Source of the DNA: Syntrophomonadaceae bacterium
GTDB taxonomy: Bacteria > Bacillota > Dethiobacteria > DTU022
Direction of reading: 5' to 3'
Length of the DNA: 7,621 bases
Assembly: GCA_003553895.1 (NCBI GenBank)
Contig: PWFM01000071.1
Location: 1-7,621, forward strand
The notes beneath the pieces were generated by a model. That model had not been told where the DNA came from and did not search any database. It saw nothing but the letters and a program-made list of their open reading frames with translations. This document shows positions 5,500-7,621 of the stretch, one piece after another (within the stretch, counting starts at the first letter, position 1; each line of letters starts with the position of its first letter). The position numbers were made by a program, and so were the translations under genes.

Positions 5500-7621
5500 A
5501 CCCTCCTTCAGACATGGCCTGGAATATTTTTTCGGCAGTTATCGGCAGATCAGTTACCCTTGCGCCGGTTGCATCAGCAACCGCGTTCGCTATGGCGCCG
5601 GGAACGGGAACCTGGACCACTTCGCCCAGTCCCTTGGCTCCAAAGGGTCCTGCAGCATCGTCAGTTTCGATGAAGTGGTAGTCAATACAGGGCACGTCAA
5701 GAGCGGTGGGTATCCGGTAGTCGGCCAGGGAAGAACTGGCAACCGCTCCCCGGTCAAAGATATAGCCTTCGTAACAGCCAAACCCCAGGCCCTGAGTCAC
5801 ACCTCCAAAAACCTGACCGCAGGCGGCCTGGGGATTTACGATCTGACCGGAATCATGGACGGCCACGATGCGGCGCACGATCAAAGACCCCGTATCTTGA
5901 TCCACTTCCACTTCAGCGGCATGAGCGGCGAAAGAATAAGTAACAGATATATTCCCGTAACTGGTTTCATCATAATCAGCGGGCGGCGGCACATAGCGCC
6001 CTTCACCGTTCAGGGTCAGGCCGCTGGTCCGGTAATGGTGGTAACAGGCTACTTCATCAAGCCCCATTTTTTTACCGGAAATACTTACAAGGTGACCGCC
6101 CTCCATTTTAACCTGTTCCCCGGCATTTTCAGAGGCTGCCTCTTCAACCACTTTTTTTAACTCTTCTGCGGCAAGCTGGACGGCCCGGCCGCCTATTGTG
6201 GTCTGGCGATTGGCCAGGGCGCCCTGTGAATGGGGCGTTACCAGGCTGTCGCGGCAATAAATATTGATCAACTGCGGGTCCAGGCCAAGAACCCGGGCCG
6301 CTATCCGGACAAAAGCGCCGTAGGTGCCCTGCCCATAATCCTGCTCCCCGGTAAAAACGCTTACCCGCCCATCGAGCTCTAAGACGGCACGGGCTGATGC
6401 TCCTCGAAAGCTCCTGTCGGCTACGAGGCTGCCGCTGGCATGAATTCCTGCACTAATCCCGTAACCGCGCCCCTCGGTTCTATTATTCCAGCCGATTCTT
6501 TTAGCTGCTTCCTGCAGGCATTCAGAAAGGGCACAACTGGTTATCTTTAAGCCATGCACAGTCACATCGCCGCTGCGGGTACAGTTTTTTAATCGCAGCT
6601 GCAGGGGATCGATGCCCAGCTTTTCTGCAGCCTGGTCAATCAAAGATTCATAGGCATAATTGGCGGCCTGATTGCCATAAGCCCGGTACTGGGCAGTTGG
6701 AACCTTGTTGGTGTAGGCCAGGCGGGCCCTGGTCTTAATATTAGGGATGCGGTAGACAGAATCATTACGTTCGGACAAGGTTTTCGAAACCCAGGGCGCC
6801 TGGGCCGAATAAGCGCCGTTGTCGGTTATTATTTCGGACTCGCGGGCCAGGAAAGTCCCGTCGTTACGCAGGGCCATCCTGACTTTCATCCTGGCGGCAA
6901 TCATGGGGCGGCCGACGGTAAACTCTTCCTCACGGGTAAGCTTTATTTTTACCGGCGCGCCGGCATTCATGGAAAGCAGGCTGGATAATATATACAACTT
7001 CAGGTTACCGTAAACCCTGCCACCGAAACCGCCACCCATTACCGGTCCCAGAATCCTCACCTTAGACAGGGGCAAATCCAGGGCGCCGGCTATGATCACG
7101 CGTACAACATCCGGAGATTGCAGGGCAGTATGAATTGTTAAATTATCCATGTAATCGCTGTCGGTAACGCAGGCAACCGGTTCCAGATAAGTGGGGTGAA
7201 CAGAAGGGATGGAAAACGAATTCTCCACCACCAGATCGGCCTCCGCAAAAGCCCGCTGCGGATCACCACGTTCCATGTCCCGCTCCCAGGCGATATTGCC
7301 GGGAAAATGATCATGGATCTGTATCGCGCCCTCACCAAGAGCTTCAACAGGATCATAGACAGCAGGCAGGGGCTCGTAATCTACTTTAATGGCTCTCAGG
7401 GCCTTACCGGCGCTTTCTTCATCAACGGCAGCTACCGCAGCCACTTCATCGCCGATATAGCGGACCCGGTCACGGGCCAAGGGCTGTTCGTCTTCCACTA
7501 CGATCCCGTACGGTTTGTTTATAATATCTGCAGCCGTCAGGACAGCCCGCACCCCCGGTATAGCATAAGCTCCGGAAGGGTCGATCTTTTTTATCCGGGC
7601 GTGAGGATAAGGGCTGCGCAG
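5492..7621 (-). CDS. molybdenum hydroxylase molybdopterin-binding large subunit (xanthine dehydrogenase superfamily), 5' end outside window
   Basis: The frame is open from the TGA at 5492-5494 to the window edge, giving 709 residues; about 40-70 N-terminal residues are missing compared with the usual 750-790. The visible start, LRSPYPHARIKKID, is typical of the ald_Xan_dh_C hammerhead domain, so the GTG at 7550-7552 is internal. Numbered from the edge: Gln168 (Mo-ligand contact, bovine Gln767), GGGFGGR 196-202, QYRAYGNQ 311-318, DYGQG 428-432 and the catalytic Glu667 in KGLGE. Val203 and Thr281 stand where bovine xanthine oxidase has Glu802 and Arg880, and Tyr315 replaces Phe914; the Gln-to-Val and Val-to-Arg spacings match the bovine enzyme without gaps. 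The AYRCSFR Cys of Mo-Cu CO dehydrogenase is Ala here. It is therefore a hydroxylase or dehydrogenase of an N-heterocycle, aldehyde or similar compound, of unknown substrate. The next gene overlaps its end. Confidence 0.95.
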   Translation of the reverse strand: MRSPYPHARIKKIDPSGAYAIPGVRAVLTAADIINKPYGIVVEDEQPLARDRVRYIGDEVAAVAAVDEESAGKALRAIKVDYEPLPAVYDPVEALGEGAIQIHDHFPGNIAWERDMERGDPQRAFAEADLVVENSFSIPSVHPTYLEPVACVTDSDYMDNLTIHTALQSPDVVRVIIAGALDLPLSKVRILGPVMGGGFGGRVYGNLKLYILSSLLSMNAGAPVKIKLTREEEFTVGRPMIAARMKVRMALRNDGTFLARESEIITDNGAYSAQAPWVSKTLSERNDSVYRIPNIKTRARLAYTNKVPTAQYRAYGNQAANYAYESLIDQAAEKLGIDPLQLRLKNCTRSGDVTVHGLKITSCALSECLQEAAKRIGWNNRTEGRGYGISAGIHASGSLVADRSFRGASARAVLELDGRVSVFTGEQDYGQGTYGAFVRIAARVLGLDPQLINIYCRDSLVTPHSQGALANRQTTIGGRAVQLAAEELKKVVEEAASENAGEQVKMEGGHLVSISGKKMGLDEVACYHHYRTSGLTLNGEGRYVPPPADYDETSYGNISVTYSFAAHAAEVEVDQDTGSLIVRRIVAVHDSGQIVNPQAACGQVFGGVTQGLGFGCYEGYIFDRGAVASSSLADYRIPTALDVPCIDYHFIETDDAAGPFGAKGLGEVVQVPVPGAIANAVADATGARVTDLPITAEKIFQAMSEGGCG
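5502..5508 (-). promoter_or_regulatory. ribosome binding site for the FAD subunit, inside the large-subunit gene
   Basis: AAGGAGG is written in the last codons of the large subunit (Glu-Gly-Gly-Cys-Gly-stop). It is 2 nt from GTG (5497-5499), too close for normal initiation, and 11 nt from TTG (5488-5490), at the long end of the normal range. This favours TTG and a coupled stop-restart, though the GTG cannot be excluded. Confidence 0.55.

Larger units (their letters stand above)
1..7621 (-). other. predicted polycistronic transcription unit
   Basis: Seven genes run in the same direction. The three Mo-hydroxylase genes overlap (8 and 4 bp), and the later gaps are 86, 39, 85 and 131 bp. No terminator-like hairpin with a T-run was found in any gap, and no long non-coding stretch exists. 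The Mo-hydroxylase and MttB genes very probably share a transcript. The FTCD_C gene may also have its own promoter, and the hydrolase after the 131-bp gap is the least certain member. The operon promoter would lie above 7621, outside the window. Confidence 0.6.

Noticed and set aside
5675..6160. A 161-codon plus-strand open frame opposite the large Mo subunit
   Set aside because: The opposite strand encodes conserved large-subunit sequence throughout; no ribosome site or known domain supports the plus-strand frame.
7550..7552. GTG as the start of the Mo-hydroxylase large subunit
   Set aside because: The frame continues upstream to the window edge with LRSPYPHARIKKIDPSG, typical family sequence, so the GTG is an internal valine.
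4118..7621. Aerobic Mo-Cu CO dehydrogenase or canonical xanthine dehydrogenase
   Set aside because: The AYRCSFR cysteine is missing, and the Glu and Arg that bind purine are Val and Thr. Only the superfamily assignment is safe.
1..7621. CRISPR array, tRNA, rRNA, insertion sequence or phage attachment site
   Set aside because: No regularly spaced repeats, no cloverleaf-type or rRNA-like sequence, no transposase frame and no terminal inverted repeats were found; nearly all of the window is coding.

Overview
All recognisable genes in this window lie on the minus strand and read from high to low coordinates as one closely packed series. The order is: molybdenum-hydroxylase large subunit (5' end beyond the window), its FAD subunit, its 2Fe-2S subunit, two MttB-family methyltransferases in tandem, a single-domain cyclodeaminase/cyclohydrolase (FTCD_C/FchA family), and the first 81 codons of an alpha/beta hydrolase that runs off the low-coordinate end. 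No spacer exceeds 131 bp, and no convincing intrinsic terminator or regulator gene is visible.

Organism: G+C is roughly half by eye. Shine-Dalgarno sites are strong (AAGGAG/GGGAGG) and three genes appear to start with TTG or GTG. The content combines corrinoid-type methyl transfer, C1-tetrahydrofolate chemistry and a molybdenum hydroxylase. This suggests an anaerobe, most likely a Clostridia/Peptococcaceae-like Firmicute and less likely a sulfate-reducing deltaproteobacterium. That is inference; no marker gene is present.

Region by region: 5492-7621 large Mo subunit; 4618-5499 FAD subunit; 4118-4621 Fe-S subunit (the three overlap by 4-8 bp); 4032-4117 AT-rich spacer with an imperfect direct repeat; 2583-4031 and 1089-2543 the MttB paralogues (39-bp spacer, about 54% identical by hand count, collinear without gaps); 1004-1088 spacer with an extended -10 candidate; 377-1003 FTCD_C protein; 246-376 spacer with small repeats; 1-245 hydrolase fragment.

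How they may work together (inference): the MttB-like proteins would take a methyl group from a quaternary or N-methylated amine and pass it to a corrinoid protein encoded elsewhere. The methyl group would enter the tetrahydrofolate pool, where the FchA-like enzyme acts at the methenyl level. The Mo hydroxylase would hydroxylate the substrate skeleton or an aldehyde. Aligned from memory to bovine xanthine oxidase, the large subunit keeps the Mo-contact Gln and catalytic Glu but lacks the purine-binding Glu and Arg and the CO-dehydrogenase Cys, so neither xanthine nor CO is the likely substrate. Twin pyrrolysine-free MttB proteins, a non-purine Mo hydroxylase and a C1-folate enzyme in one apparent operon are the most interesting aspect of the window and may mark an undescribed catabolic pathway.
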